Part shown: positions 27,500 through 35,522 of the stretch, piece by piece
Layout: every line of letters begins with the position of its first letter
Numbering within the stretch: position 1 is the stretch's first letter
Origin: Gammaproteobacteria bacterium
Lineage (GTDB): Bacteria > Pseudomonadota > Gammaproteobacteria > Steroidobacterales > Steroidobacteraceae
Direction of reading: 5' to 3'
Assembly: GCA_947455595.1 (NCBI GenBank)
Contig: CANGOP010000006.1
Span: 62,001-126,000, forward strand
DNA: 64,000 bases
Position numbers and translations under genes: made by a program
Notes under the pieces: generated by a model
Database searches by the model: none
What the model saw: the letters and a program-made list of their open reading frames with translations, nothing else
What the model was told of the DNA's origin: nothing

Positions 27500-28222
27500 T
27501 TAGGCGCGGACGATGCCGTTGGTCGCAACGGCCGCCAGTCCGTTGAGCACGAGGTCAGGCACGATCTCGACCGGCGTCTGAATATAGGGTGCTAACACAC
27601 GGGCATCTCCGCCGGTGACCAGCAGCCCTGGGCGAGTCTCCAGAGTCCGGGCCAGTTCATGCCACGCGCGCTCCGCACATGCCGCCAGCATCAAGGCCAA
27701 GGGATCGCCGACGCTGACCGTCTCGTTGGTTTGCAGGTCGGGCGGTGTGCCGAGACCGGCGCGAACTTCATTGAGCATGGCAAGTCCCGGCACGATCAGA
27801 CCCCCCAGATGTTGACCTCGTCCATCGAGGGTATCGATCGTTAATGCCGTACCACTGCTGACGATCAGCGTGGGTTGGGGAGAGCGCCGCCATGCGGCGA
27901 TCAGCGCGAGCCATCGATCGACGCCGAGCGCACTGGGGCGACGGTAGCCATTGCAAACCCCGAGCAGGCTCTCCGAGGCAAGCACAAATTCCGGATCCAC
28001 CGAATAGTGGTCACGGCACCACAGCGTGAGTGCCGCAGCAAAGGCAGGACCCGCCACATTGCTCACCACGACGCGTGAGGGGCGATGACCGTCCGCTTCG
28101 ATTTCTCGTTGCCAGGCTCGATGCGTCGAATTGTGGGCGATCGCGCCCGCTGGGGCGACTTCGAGGTACTCGAGCCAAGCCCATTTGACGCGAGTGTTGC
28201 CGACATCGAGCAAGAGGATCAT
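27500..28222 (-). CDS. coaX: Type III pantothenate kinase
   Basis: 240-residue CoaX of the ASKHA fold; it phosphorylates pantothenate in the first step of CoA synthesis. The phosphate-1 motif is DVGNTRVKWAW at residues 6-16, the phosphate-2 motif is SSGTALTIDTLD, and GGLIVPGLAML is the conserved segment that follows. Type III enzymes are not inhibited by CoA and need a monovalent cation. It is convergent with the FAD oxidase, with 7 bp between stops, and divergent from folA across 95 bp. BirA, which often precedes coaX, is not present here. Confidence 0.95.
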   Translation of the reverse strand: MILLLDVGNTRVKWAWLEYLEVAPAGAIAHNSTHRAWQREIEADGHRPSRVVVSNVAGPAFAAALTLWCRDHYSVDPEFVLASESLLGVCNGYRRPSALGVDRWLALIAAWRRSPQPTLIVSSGTALTIDTLDGRGQHLGGLIVPGLAMLNEVRAGLGTPPDLQTNETVSVGDPLALMLAACAERAWHELARTLETRPGLLVTGGDARVLAPYIQTPVEIVPDLVLNGLAAVATNGIVRA

Positions 28223-28317
28223 GCCGTGCAGTCTAGGCGATCCGGGTGGTCGGCTGCCAATCCACCGCAGGCCCTGTGCAGTCGCGGTTAGGCAGTGTAG
28301 GGTTTAGGTGGTGCTGA

Positions 28318-28824
28318 ATGGACGAACGTATGACTGACCGTGCGCGCCTCGAGATTGTGGTTGCCGTTGCTCAAAACGGCATTATCGGTCGGGGTAACGA
28401 TTTACCCTGGCGCTTACCGGCTGACCTTGCGCATTTCAAGCGACTGACGCTTGGTCATCCGATTCTGATGGGCCGGCGCACGTGGGACAGTTTAGGTCGG
28501 CCCTTGCCCGGCCGCCGAAATCTGGTGCTGACACGCCAGACCGGGCTGGAGTTGCTGGGTGCAGAAGTGGTCGGCAGCCTCTCGGACGCCCGAGAGAGGG
28601 TCGGCGCGGGGACATTGATGGTCATCGGTGGCGCTGAGCTTTACCGGTTGGCGCTGCCTGACGTCTCCGTCCTGCACCTGACGACCGTGCATGCGGATAT
28701 CGAGGGCGATGTGAGTTTCCCGGCCTGGTCAGAAGGCGATTGGGACCAGATCGAGACGCAGGCGCACGCTGCCGACGACCGGCATGCCTACGCCTACACG
28801 TTTCGGACGCTTATCCGTCGATAA
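28318..28824 (+). CDS. folA: Dihydrofolate reductase
   Basis: 168-residue DHFR; it reduces dihydrofolate produced by thymidylate synthase. Seen are the N-terminal VVAVAQNGIIGRGNDLPWRLPADLAHFK (Met20 loop, with Asp as the catalytic acid in the LPADLAHF helix), GRRTWDSLGRPLPGR (NADPH binding) and VIGGAELYRLALP. The ATG at 28318 has AGGTGG 6 nt upstream; another ATG at 28330 is in frame. The 3' end overlaps the convergent kmo gene by 14 bp. Confidence 0.96.
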   Translation: MDERMTDRARLEIVVAVAQNGIIGRGNDLPWRLPADLAHFKRLTLGHPILMGRRTWDSLGRPLPGRRNLVLTRQTGLELLGAEVVGSLSDARERVGAGTLMVIGGAELYRLALPDVSVLHLTTVHADIEGDVSFPAWSEGDWDQIETQAHAADDRHAYAYTFRTLIRR

Positions 28825-30163
28825 CACTCAGCCGTTCCGTGACCCACTGGTCGACGAGATCGAGATTCACGTCACCGAGGGAGCTTGCGTGACGGGTGGC
28901 TTCATCCAAGAGCCGTGATTGAATCGCACCACGCGACTCCGCCTCGGCATACGGGATCTCTCCATGAAACATCACCATGGAATACCGCGGGATGAAGCGC
29001 TCGGGGTGACGCCTCTCCAGCAGCAGCGAAAGCGCTTTCTGGAGTTGGAAACGCGGATCCCGCACTGAGTCCCGCATCTCGACGTAATTCTCGAGCGCCA
29101 TCCGTGCGATGGCGTCCGCGTTTGGGCGCCGCAGCGCAGTAAACCGTTCGAAGCAGGTCTGCCAATCAAGATCCGCCGCCACCAACTCGTCGAGGGCGAG
29201 GCAGTCTTCGAAGCAGCAGTTCAGTCCCTGGCCATGAAAAGGTACGATGCCGTGCGCCGAATCGCCCAACAGCAAGGCGGTTCCGTTTGCGTTCCACACA
29301 TCTGTTCGGATAGTGGCTAACTTGCCAACGGGGTGAGAGCTGAACTGATGCTCAAAGTCTGGCATCAGTGCCAAGGCGTCTGGAAACTCGCGCTCGAAAA
29401 ACTGCCGTGCCGCCGCCGGATCCCGAAGTGCCGCGAAACTGGCGTCAGCACCCTCGGCTTGCATGAAGAGCGTCGCCGTCAGGCTGTTGTCCGCATTCGG
29501 CAGTGCGATGAGCATGTGCGCTCCCCGTGGCCAGATGTGCAGGTGCTCCGGATCAAGGCGCGCTTGCCCGTTGGCATCTGGCGCAATGTTGAGTTCCTTG
29601 TAGAGATGCGGCAGCACATCTTCGGACGCCTCGCAAAATCCCGCACGCGCCATGGCATGGCGCATCGCTGAACCCGAGCCATCGGCGGCAATGGCCGGCG
29701 TCATCGCGACGCGATAGCGATGCTTCGTGCCGGCATCTTCCAAGATGGCCTCTTGGCTCGCGAAGTCGGCATCCACGAGAGCCTGTCCAAAACGACACTC
29801 GACGCCGTCGGCGATGGCCGCCTCGATCAGCAGACGATGAAGCGTCGCGCGCGATGCGGACCAGAGCACTTCCTCGGGACGTTGTCCGTAACGAAAGGAT
29901 TGGGGCGCTCGGCCAACCTCGTGGATCATGCGCGAATGCATGGGCACAAGCGCTGGCCGTAGACGGTCCATAAGCCCTGCGCGCTCGAGTGCTCGAATCC
30001 CGCGGTCAGCCAGCGCTAAATTGATAGAGCGTCCGGCAGCGACGGTCTGCGTTCGCGGGTCCGCGCGACGCTCGTACAGCGTGACCGTGTAGCCGCGTCG
30101 TGCCAGCAGCAGCGCTACGAGAGGGCCTGAGCATCCGCCACCCAAAATAGCCACATGCTTCAT
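28811..30163 (-). CDS. kmo: Kynurenine 3-monooxygenase
   Basis: 450-residue flavoprotein hydroxylase that converts kynurenine to 3-hydroxykynurenine with NADPH and O2. The FAD fingerprint GGGCSG is at residues 8-13; SINLALADRGIRAL and the second FAD motif ALLLGDSAHGIVPFHGQGLN match the family. The frame extends to 30268, but only the ATG at 30163 starts at the FAD beta strand, and GGAG lies 5 nt upstream. It overlaps kynU by 4 bp (ATGA). It is the last gene of the kynurenine operon. Confidence 0.95.
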   Translation of the reverse strand: MKHVAILGGGCSGPLVALLLARRGYTVTLYERRADPRTQTVAAGRSINLALADRGIRALERAGLMDRLRPALVPMHSRMIHEVGRAPQSFRYGQRPEEVLWSASRATLHRLLIEAAIADGVECRFGQALVDADFASQEAILEDAGTKHRYRVAMTPAIAADGSGSAMRHAMARAGFCEASEDVLPHLYKELNIAPDANGQARLDPEHLHIWPRGAHMLIALPNADNSLTATLFMQAEGADASFAALRDPAAARQFFEREFPDALALMPDFEHQFSSHPVGKLATIRTDVWNANGTALLLGDSAHGIVPFHGQGLNCCFEDCLALDELVAADLDWQTCFERFTALRRPNADAIARMALENYVEMRDSVRDPRFQLQKALSLLLERRHPERFIPRYSMVMFHGEIPYAEAESRGAIQSRLLDEATRHASSLGDVNLDLVDQWVTERLSVIDG

Positions 30164-31434
30164 GGCGACTCCAGAGCCTGCGCCAGACACTGAGTCGCGC
30201 GCTCGACATCGATAAAACGCGTATAGAGGGGCATCGGCGCCAGACGTATCACGTCTGGTTCGCGCCAATCCCCGATAACACCCATCGCCTCTAGACGTTC
30301 AAACACCCGCCGACCGTGTTCGCGTCCTGCCACCACTCGAAGGCTTAATTGGCAGCCCCGCGAGCCGGCATCGATGGGCGTCAAGATATCGATCCGCTCC
30401 CCACAACGTAGTGCGATCAGTTCGCGCGCGAAGCGATCTAGCGCATGCGATTTTTCGCGGATGCGGTCCATGCCTGCCTCATCAAAGATCGCCAAGGATG
30501 CGGCGAGCGGGGCGAGCGACAGAATGGGCGGATTGGAGAGCTGCCAGCCATCGGCACCTGGCGTGGGCTGAAAGTTAGGGCCCATCTGAAAGCGAGACGA
30601 CCGTTCATGGCCCCACCAGCCAGCGAGGCGCGGCAAATCCGTCCGGGTGCCATGGCGCTCGTGCACAAAGGCGCCACCGACTGCACCGGGGCCGCCTGAG
30701 ACATACTTGTAGTGGCACCACATCGCGAAATCGACATCATGGGCATGCAATTGCAGCGGAATGTTCCCCACCGCATGCGCTAGATCAAAACCGATGGTTG
30801 CGCCTACTCGATGTGCAGCCGCCGTGAGCGCCGCGATATCCAGAACCTGCCCATTTCGATACTGCACGCCCGGTAGCAGCACGACTGCGAGCGTGTCACC
30901 GGCGGTTTCCATTGCGACGATGAAATCGTCTGTTTTCCACGCTCCCTTCGGGCCGGTAGGCGCCACTTCAATCAGGGCGTCCGCCGGCGAATATCCGTGC
31001 CATTCAATCTGAGAGGCGAGTGCTTGGCGATCGGAGGGGAAGGCGCCGGCTTCCATCAAGATTCGGAAGCGGCTGTCAGTCGGGCGGTAGAAAGACGCCA
31101 GCAGCAGATGCAGGTTGACGGTAAGCGTATTCATCGCCACCACCTCCTGCGCAGAGGCGCCGACGAGTCGGCCTAGTGATGGCGCAAATCGCTCGTGATA
31201 CACAAGCCAAGGGTGTTCACCCTCGTGATGGCCTCTCACGCCCCGCGTGGACCATGACGCGAGAACTTCCGCGACCTCATCTTGCGCCGCTTTCGGCATC
31301 GGTCCCAACGAGTTGCCGCACAGATAAATCGCCGGCTCACCTTGCTGTGTGAGGGGCAGGAGGAAGCGGTCCCGAAAGGCGGCTAACGGATCCTGAGCAT
31401 CCCACTGGGCCGCGCGAGCAATGGGGTTAGTCAT
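30160..31434 (-). CDS. kynU: Kynureninase
   Basis: 424-residue PLP enzyme that cleaves 3-hydroxykynurenine or kynurenine to 3-hydroxyanthranilate or anthranilate plus alanine. Characteristic segments are YLCGNSLGPMPK near the N-terminus, FDLAHAVGNIPLQLH (PLP Asp region) and CHYKYVSGGPGAVGG, which contains the PLP lysine. Its start overlaps the cyclase-family gene by 8 bp, and kmo overlaps its stop by 4 bp. With kmo and haaO present, the flow is likely toward 3-hydroxyanthranilate and then quinolinate or aminocarboxymuconate. Confidence 0.95.
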   Translation of the reverse strand: MTNPIARAAQWDAQDPLAAFRDRFLLPLTQQGEPAIYLCGNSLGPMPKAAQDEVAEVLASWSTRGVRGHHEGEHPWLVYHERFAPSLGRLVGASAQEVVAMNTLTVNLHLLLASFYRPTDSRFRILMEAGAFPSDRQALASQIEWHGYSPADALIEVAPTGPKGAWKTDDFIVAMETAGDTLAVVLLPGVQYRNGQVLDIAALTAAAHRVGATIGFDLAHAVGNIPLQLHAHDVDFAMWCHYKYVSGGPGAVGGAFVHERHGTRTDLPRLAGWWGHERSSRFQMGPNFQPTPGADGWQLSNPPILSLAPLAASLAIFDEAGMDRIREKSHALDRFARELIALRCGERIDILTPIDAGSRGCQLSLRVVAGREHGRRVFERLEAMGVIGDWREPDVIRLAPMPLYTRFIDVERATQCLAQALESP

Positions 31435-32251
31435 GCGGGCGCAGCGGATAGAGGAGGGGTCGGCACGGTGCGGCGTCGCTGATGAACGCCGGCATCTGCA
31501 AGTCTAGGAGATACCAGCCATCCCGAATCGTCGGCGCAATCCACGCCAATTCCGTGATGGTGCAGTGGGCACGTCTCGCATCGCCCGCGCGGCGACTCGG
31601 GGCATCCAAACCCCAGAAGATGCGGTGCGCGAGCAGACGACCGGCATCATGGGCACGATCCAACGACGGCAGATCCGTGACCACATGTTCGATATCGTCC
31701 AAGACCAGTCGTTCGGCCGCTTCAGAGCTCCAATACGGCGCGGGCGCCGGCCCGTCGTAACGCTTGTTCAGTTTTTCCAGATCGTTGGGCAAGGTGCGCA
31801 CGACCAATGCCGTCGACCGTCCCGGCCAGCGCTCAAGTGCTAACCCCAACGCCTGCGCAGTGATGACCCATTCATCAGCATCGGCTGAAGGATCAACCTG
31901 ATCTGATGTCTCTGAGCGACGCTGTGGCGTAACGGTTACCACGCGCGCCAACTGTAAACCGCCGCGCAGGACGTCGTGAATAGCCACACGATCTTCGGTG
32001 ATGTGTCCCACACACTCGGTGTGGGTGCCGTTGCAATGCGGCACCATTGAGACTGTTACACAATTAACGGAGCCGCCGGCAAGTACTTCACCAATCCATC
32101 GCCCCTGCGTGAGCGCCGCAGCGTGCGCGCGCGGTGCACCGAAATGGTTGGGTTGGGCGCCATCAAAATCGATTGGGATAGCGATTGACAGTGGATCGCC
32201 AAGATCAGCGCAGAAACGTCGACCATCGCGTTCGAGCACGACTTCCGTCAT
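31427..32251 (-). CDS. Cyclase-family hydrolase, probable kynurenine formamidase role
   Basis: 274-residue member of the cyclase family (PF04199) that includes bacterial kynurenine formamidase KynB. The metal motif is H-x-G-T-H-x-D in KynB; here it reads CNGTHTECVGH, keeping GTH but with Glu in place of Asp. It is longer than KynB (about 210 residues). The gene sits between haaO and kynU with overlaps on both sides, so hydrolysis of N-formylkynurenine is the natural guess, but another amide or lactone substrate is possible. The ATG at 32251 overlaps the haaO stop (ATGA); the frame extends to 32290 inside haaO. Confidence 0.75.
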   Translation of the reverse strand: MTEVVLERDGRRFCADLGDPLSIAIPIDFDGAQPNHFGAPRAHAAALTQGRWIGEVLAGGSVNCVTVSMVPHCNGTHTECVGHITEDRVAIHDVLRGGLQLARVVTVTPQRRSETSDQVDPSADADEWVITAQALGLALERWPGRSTALVVRTLPNDLEKLNKRYDGPAPAPYWSSEAAERLVLDDIEHVVTDLPSLDRAHDAGRLLAHRIFWGLDAPSRRAGDARRAHCTITELAWIAPTIRDGWYLLDLQMPAFISDAAPCRPLLYPLRPHD

Positions 32252-32793
32252 GGCGCACTGGCGACGGCGCGTTCCATCACGAAGTTGCACCGCTTGCAGG
32301 TGCGCCGACGTAGATCGCCGTAAAAGCGCTCAAAAACCGGAGGCAGACTGGTTTCAATATCCTCGACGAAGAGATGCTCTTCGTGCAGGAGATGATGACA
32401 TTCAGGGCAGTACCACTGAAATCCATCGCGTTCGGTGCGCTCCCGGCGCCTCTCCATGACCAGACCCAAAGAACCTGCTGGTCGTTGCGGAGAGTGAGGA
32501 ACGAACGGTGGCAGGAGAAACACCTCGCCGGGACCGATCGCATAGTCGACTCGCTGGCCCTCCTGAATGGTGCGCAACGTCAGCGTGCCTTCGAACTGAT
32601 AAAAAAACTCAGCGCCGGGGTCAACGTGATAGTCCAAGCGTTCGTTGGGTCCACCGACGACCATGATGATGAAGTCGCCGGCCGGATAGACTTGGCGGTT
32701 GGCAACGGGTGGAACGAGTTCGTGTCGGTGCGCCTCGATCCAGGCCATCAGGTTGAACGGAGCGGTGGGGCGTGTGGGCGTCATATCGGTCAT
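32248..32793 (-). CDS. 3-hydroxyanthranilate 3,4-dioxygenase
   Basis: 181-residue cupin dioxygenase (nbaC/HAAO) that opens the ring of 3-hydroxyanthranilate to 2-amino-3-carboxymuconate semialdehyde, which cyclises to quinolinate. Cupin ligands include His in LDYHVDPGAEFFYQ (with Glu) and HSPQRP. A C-terminal rubredoxin-like site has CPEC and CKRC pairs, as in other bacterial enzymes. It is first in the operon. A perfect TATAAT (minus strand, 32797-32792) overlaps the ATG at 32793; if that is the -10 box, translation must start at the in-frame ATG at 32784. Confidence 0.94.
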   Translation of the reverse strand: MTDMTPTRPTAPFNLMAWIEAHRHELVPPVANRQVYPAGDFIIMVVGGPNERLDYHVDPGAEFFYQFEGTLTLRTIQEGQRVDYAIGPGEVFLLPPFVPHSPQRPAGSLGLVMERRRERTERDGFQWYCPECHHLLHEEHLFVEDIETSLPPVFERFYGDLRRRTCKRCNFVMERAVASAP

Positions 32794-32797
32794 TATA
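32792..32797 (-). promoter_or_regulatory. -10 box TATAAT of the kynurenine operon
   Basis: The minus strand reads TATAAT at 32797-32792, sharing AT with the first haaO ATG. The expected transcription start is near 32785, next to the second ATG at 32784. No good -35 is seen at 16-18 bp. The rest of the 82-bp divergent region holds a CCGGCC-T-GGCCGG palindrome (32823-32835) and AGGAGA for the plus-strand gene. Confidence 0.45.
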
Positions 32798-32875
32798 GCG
32801 GCCCGTCGGCCGGGAACCTGTGCCGGCCTGGCCGGTCTTAAGGTACGTTAGGGTTAAAACGCATAGGAGAACAGT

Positions 32876-33481
32876 ATGGATAGCCGAAATCGTTCCGGAT
32901 GGTTCGTCGGGGCTCTCGCGCTGGCTGCGTTGATCCCAGGCCTTGTTCGGGCCGCCGATCCTGAGCCCACCGTGGCCGCCGAATGGCGTGCGCATGAGTT
33001 TCTGCTGACCTATACCGGTTTCACGACCATGTATTCGTGCGACGGGCTTGAGTGGAAGCTCAAATTGCTGCTGAAAACGGCCGGCGCGCGAGACGATTTG
33101 TCCGTCCGGGCGACGTGTAGCGATCCGACGGGTTTCCCGTCGCGACTCGTCACGGCTCGCTTGAAGTTTTCGACCTTGGCCCTGCCCGGTAGCCCGCCGG
33201 TTGCCGGAGAAAAGGTAGACGCGTCGAAGCCGGCAGTGCCGGCGATCGGGGTGTGGCGAACGGTCAAGTTAGCCCAACGGTCACCTCGGGATCTGGAAGC
33301 CGGCGATTGCGAACTCGTGGAGCAGTTCCAGCGTGAACTCCTGCCCTATTTCGTGACGCGGGACGTGAAGGAACATATGTCCTGTACGCCGCATCAGGTT
33401 TCGCCATTTGGCATCGACCTAGCGTTTGACGTGTTGGCCGCTGAGCCGAAGCCGGCAGCGACTGCGCCTGCTAAGCCGTAA
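32876..33481 (+). CDS. Secreted hypothetical protein with four cysteines
   Basis: 201 residues that I do not assign to a named family. A clear Sec signal peptide (residues 1-26, cleavage after VRAA or VRA) indicates export to the periplasm. Four cysteines in the mature part (YSCDG, RATCSD, GDCEL, MSCTPH) could form two disulfides. The C-terminus is rich in Ala, Pro and Lys. AGGAGA sits 6 nt before the ATG, so the start is well supported. It is divergent from the kynurenine operon and convergent with apaH, with 3 bp between stops. Function unknown. Confidence 0.7.
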   Translation: MDSRNRSGWFVGALALAALIPGLVRAADPEPTVAAEWRAHEFLLTYTGFTTMYSCDGLEWKLKLLLKTAGARDDLSVRATCSDPTGFPSRLVTARLKFSTLALPGSPPVAGEKVDASKPAVPAIGVWRTVKLAQRSPRDLEAGDCELVEQFQRELLPYFVTRDVKEHMSCTPHQVSPFGIDLAFDVLAAEPKPAATAPAKP

Positions 33482-33484
33482 CGG

Positions 33485-34330
33485 TTAACTCTCGTCCGGT
33501 GGCGGTCCTGACTGCTGGCTGAAGGGGCCTGGGACCGTCACCAATGGGGCGGGTTGATCCAGGCGGTAAGCTGTCAGCTCCCGCCCCCAGACACAACCGG
33601 TGTCGAGGCCCACGACGCCATGGCCTTCATATAGGCCAAGTGTCGACCAATGCCCAAAGATGATGCGGGTCCGGCGACTGCGTCGGCCGGGGACGGCAAA
33701 CCACGGCAGCGTATTCGCTGGCGCGAGTCTGGGATGTAACTTGAACTTGAAGATGGCTTTGCCGGCCGCGTCCACCATCCGTAGTCGCGTCAGGCAGTTC
33801 ACGATGAAACGAAGGCGCTCGGTCCGTGTCAGTCGAGGCGTCCATCGATCCGGCTCATTGCCATACATCTGCGTATAAAAACCGCGCCCGTCCGTGGCCA
33901 TTGCCATGGAGACTTCCTCCGCATATGTACGGGCTTCCTCGATGCTCCACTCAGCCGGCAGTCCGGCGTGTATGAGGGTGGTGCGCAATTGTGGGTCGTG
34001 GTGCAGCAAGGGCCGCTGTGCCAACCAGGTGAGCAGCTCGTCGCGATCCGGTGCATGAAGGATGGCCTGCAACGTATCGCCTGCGCGCAATCCGTGACCG
34101 TCGTTGGCGGCCACAGCCAGCAGATGCAGATCGTGATTACCAAGGACGGTGATGACGCGATCGCCGAGTGCGCGCACGAAGCGCAGGGTGCCTAAAGAAT
34201 CCGGACCACGATTGACGAGGTCCCCGGTCAGCCACAGCGAGTCGCGCTGTTCATCGAAGTGGATGCGCTCGAGTAGATGCTGGAACGAGGTCAGGCAGCC
34301 CTGCAGATCGCCGATCGCCCAGACCGCCAC
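33485..34330 (-). CDS. apaH: Symmetrical bis(5'-nucleosyl)-tetraphosphatase
   Basis: 281-residue metallophosphatase that hydrolyses Ap4A to two ADP and can decap Np4-capped RNAs. Metal motifs are GDLQGC (7-12), GDLVNRGPDS, GNHDLHLLA and IFGHWSTLG. GTG at 34330 lies 2 bp after the apaG stop. It is the last gene of the lptD-surA-pdxA-rsmA-apaG-apaH cluster, the same order as in E. coli. Confidence 0.96.
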   Translation of the reverse strand: MAVWAIGDLQGCLTSFQHLLERIHFDEQRDSLWLTGDLVNRGPDSLGTLRFVRALGDRVITVLGNHDLHLLAVAANDGHGLRAGDTLQAILHAPDRDELLTWLAQRPLLHHDPQLRTTLIHAGLPAEWSIEEARTYAEEVSMAMATDGRGFYTQMYGNEPDRWTPRLTRTERLRFIVNCLTRLRMVDAAGKAIFKFKLHPRLAPANTLPWFAVPGRRSRRTRIIFGHWSTLGLYEGHGVVGLDTGCVWGRELTAYRLDQPAPLVTVPGPFSQQSGPPPDES

Positions 34331-34332
34331 GA

Positions 34333-34713
34333 TCAGTGCACCAAACCGGGAACCGCCAGACGAAAGGGTGCGATGGGCGCATTGAAGCGTCGACCCTCGG
34401 TATCCACCATGCCGTACGATCCGTGCATGACGCCGACGGGCGTTTCCAGCAGACAGCCGCTCGTATAGCGAAACGCTTCACCTGGCGCCAACGTGGGCTG
34501 CTCGCCCACCACCCCGTCACCCTGAACTTCCTGCACTCTGCCATTGGCATCCGTGATGATCCAGTGGCGCGTCAACAATTGCGCCGACCGACGCCCACGA
34601 TTGCGGATCGTGATGGTATAGGCGTAGGAATAGCGATTCTCGCTCGGGTCCGAATGGTCGGCCACGTACGCCGTTTCGACCGTGATCTCGATGCTGTTAT
34701 CAATGTCGGTCAT
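34333..34713 (-). CDS. apaG: ApaG, Co2+/Mg2+ efflux-associated protein
   Basis: 126-residue ApaG with the immunoglobulin-like beta fold and the GxGxxG-like turn GDGVVGEQP. VETAYVADHSDP, the YTITIRN strand and LETPVGVMHGSYGMV are recognisable. The biochemical function remains uncertain although mutants affect cation resistance. The frame opens far upstream (34833), inside rsmA, but family similarity starts at the ATG at 34713, which overlaps the rsmA stop by 4 bp. Confidence 0.95.
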   Translation of the reverse strand: MTDIDNSIEITVETAYVADHSDPSENRYSYAYTITIRNRGRRSAQLLTRHWIITDANGRVQEVQGDGVVGEQPTLAPGEAFRYTSGCLLETPVGVMHGSYGMVDTEGRRFNAPIAPFRLAVPGLVH

Positions 34714-35522
34714 GTTGCGGCCTGAGCGGGCGGCGTCGTACGTGCGAGTGCTGCGAATTCGGCCGGCGAGAGCGTTTCTGCGCGTCGTTGAGGATCGATC
34801 GCGCAGGCGGAAAATCCATCGGCATCGACCCATTTGCTCAGGGAATTGCGCAAGGTCTTGCGCCGTTGCCCGAACGCCGCCGACACAATGCCGGCAAAGC
34901 GTGCGGGGTCGGGGATGGCGAATGGGGCGTGTGCGTGTGGGACGACGCGCACAATGGACGAGTCAACCTTCGGTGGCGGTTTGAAGGCGCCGGGGCCGAC
35001 ATCGAACAACCGAGTCGACTCGCAATATGCTGCCAGCATCACGGTCAGTCGTCCGTAGTCGGACGTGTCCGGCTGCGCAGCCATGCGTAACACCACTTCC
35101 TTTTGCAGCATGAAGGTCATGTCCTGAATAACATCCCGCGCTTCGAGCAGATGGAATAGAAGTGGCGTCGAAATGTTGTAAGGCAAATTTCCACAAATGC
35201 GCAGGCGGCGGCCGGCCGCCAGTGCGCGGATGTCCATCTCGAGGATGTCACCGGAATGAACGACGAGTGTGCCGGCATCGGCACAAGCAGCCGTGAGGTG
35301 TGGAATGACATCGCGATCCAACTCAATGGTTTCGAGTGATCGCGCACGTTCGAGCACAGGTCGGGTCAGTGCGCCTAAGCCCGGACCGATTTCGACAAGG
35401 GCCTCGCCCGGCTTGGGTCCGATCGCATCCACGATGCGGGCAATGACGTTGCGGTCATGCAGGAAGTGTTGTCCAAAGCGTTTACGAGCCTGATGACGTG
35501 GCCCCGTGGAATACGCCGTCAT
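34710..35522 (-). CDS. rsmA: 16S rRNA (adenine1518/1519-N6)-dimethyltransferase
   Basis: 270-residue KsgA/RsmA, which dimethylates two adjacent adenines near the 3' end of 16S rRNA late in 30S assembly. Motif I is VEIGPGLGALT; the catalytic NLPYNIS is present; and PPPKVDSSIVRV and FGQRRKTLRN mark the C-terminal domain. The ATG at 35522 overlaps the pdxA stop (ATGA); a GTG at 35531 in the same frame would add three residues. Confidence 0.97.
   Translation of the reverse strand: MTAYSTGPRHQARKRFGQHFLHDRNVIARIVDAIGPKPGEALVEIGPGLGALTRPVLERARSLETIELDRDVIPHLTAACADAGTLVVHSGDILEMDIRALAAGRRLRICGNLPYNISTPLLFHLLEARDVIQDMTFMLQKEVVLRMAAQPDTSDYGRLTVMLAAYCESTRLFDVGPGAFKPPPKVDSSIVRVVPHAHAPFAIPDPARFAGIVSAAFGQRRKTLRNSLSKWVDADGFSACAIDPQRRAETLSPAEFAALARTTPPAQAAT

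Noticed and set aside
30164-30268. 35-residue N-terminal extension of kmo
   Set aside because: It would put residues before the FAD-binding strand and ignores the GGAG-supported ATG at 30163.
32823-32835. CCGGCC-T-GGCCGG palindrome as an operator
   Set aside because: Short and built of common GC words in a high-GC genome; no further copy or regulator nearby.
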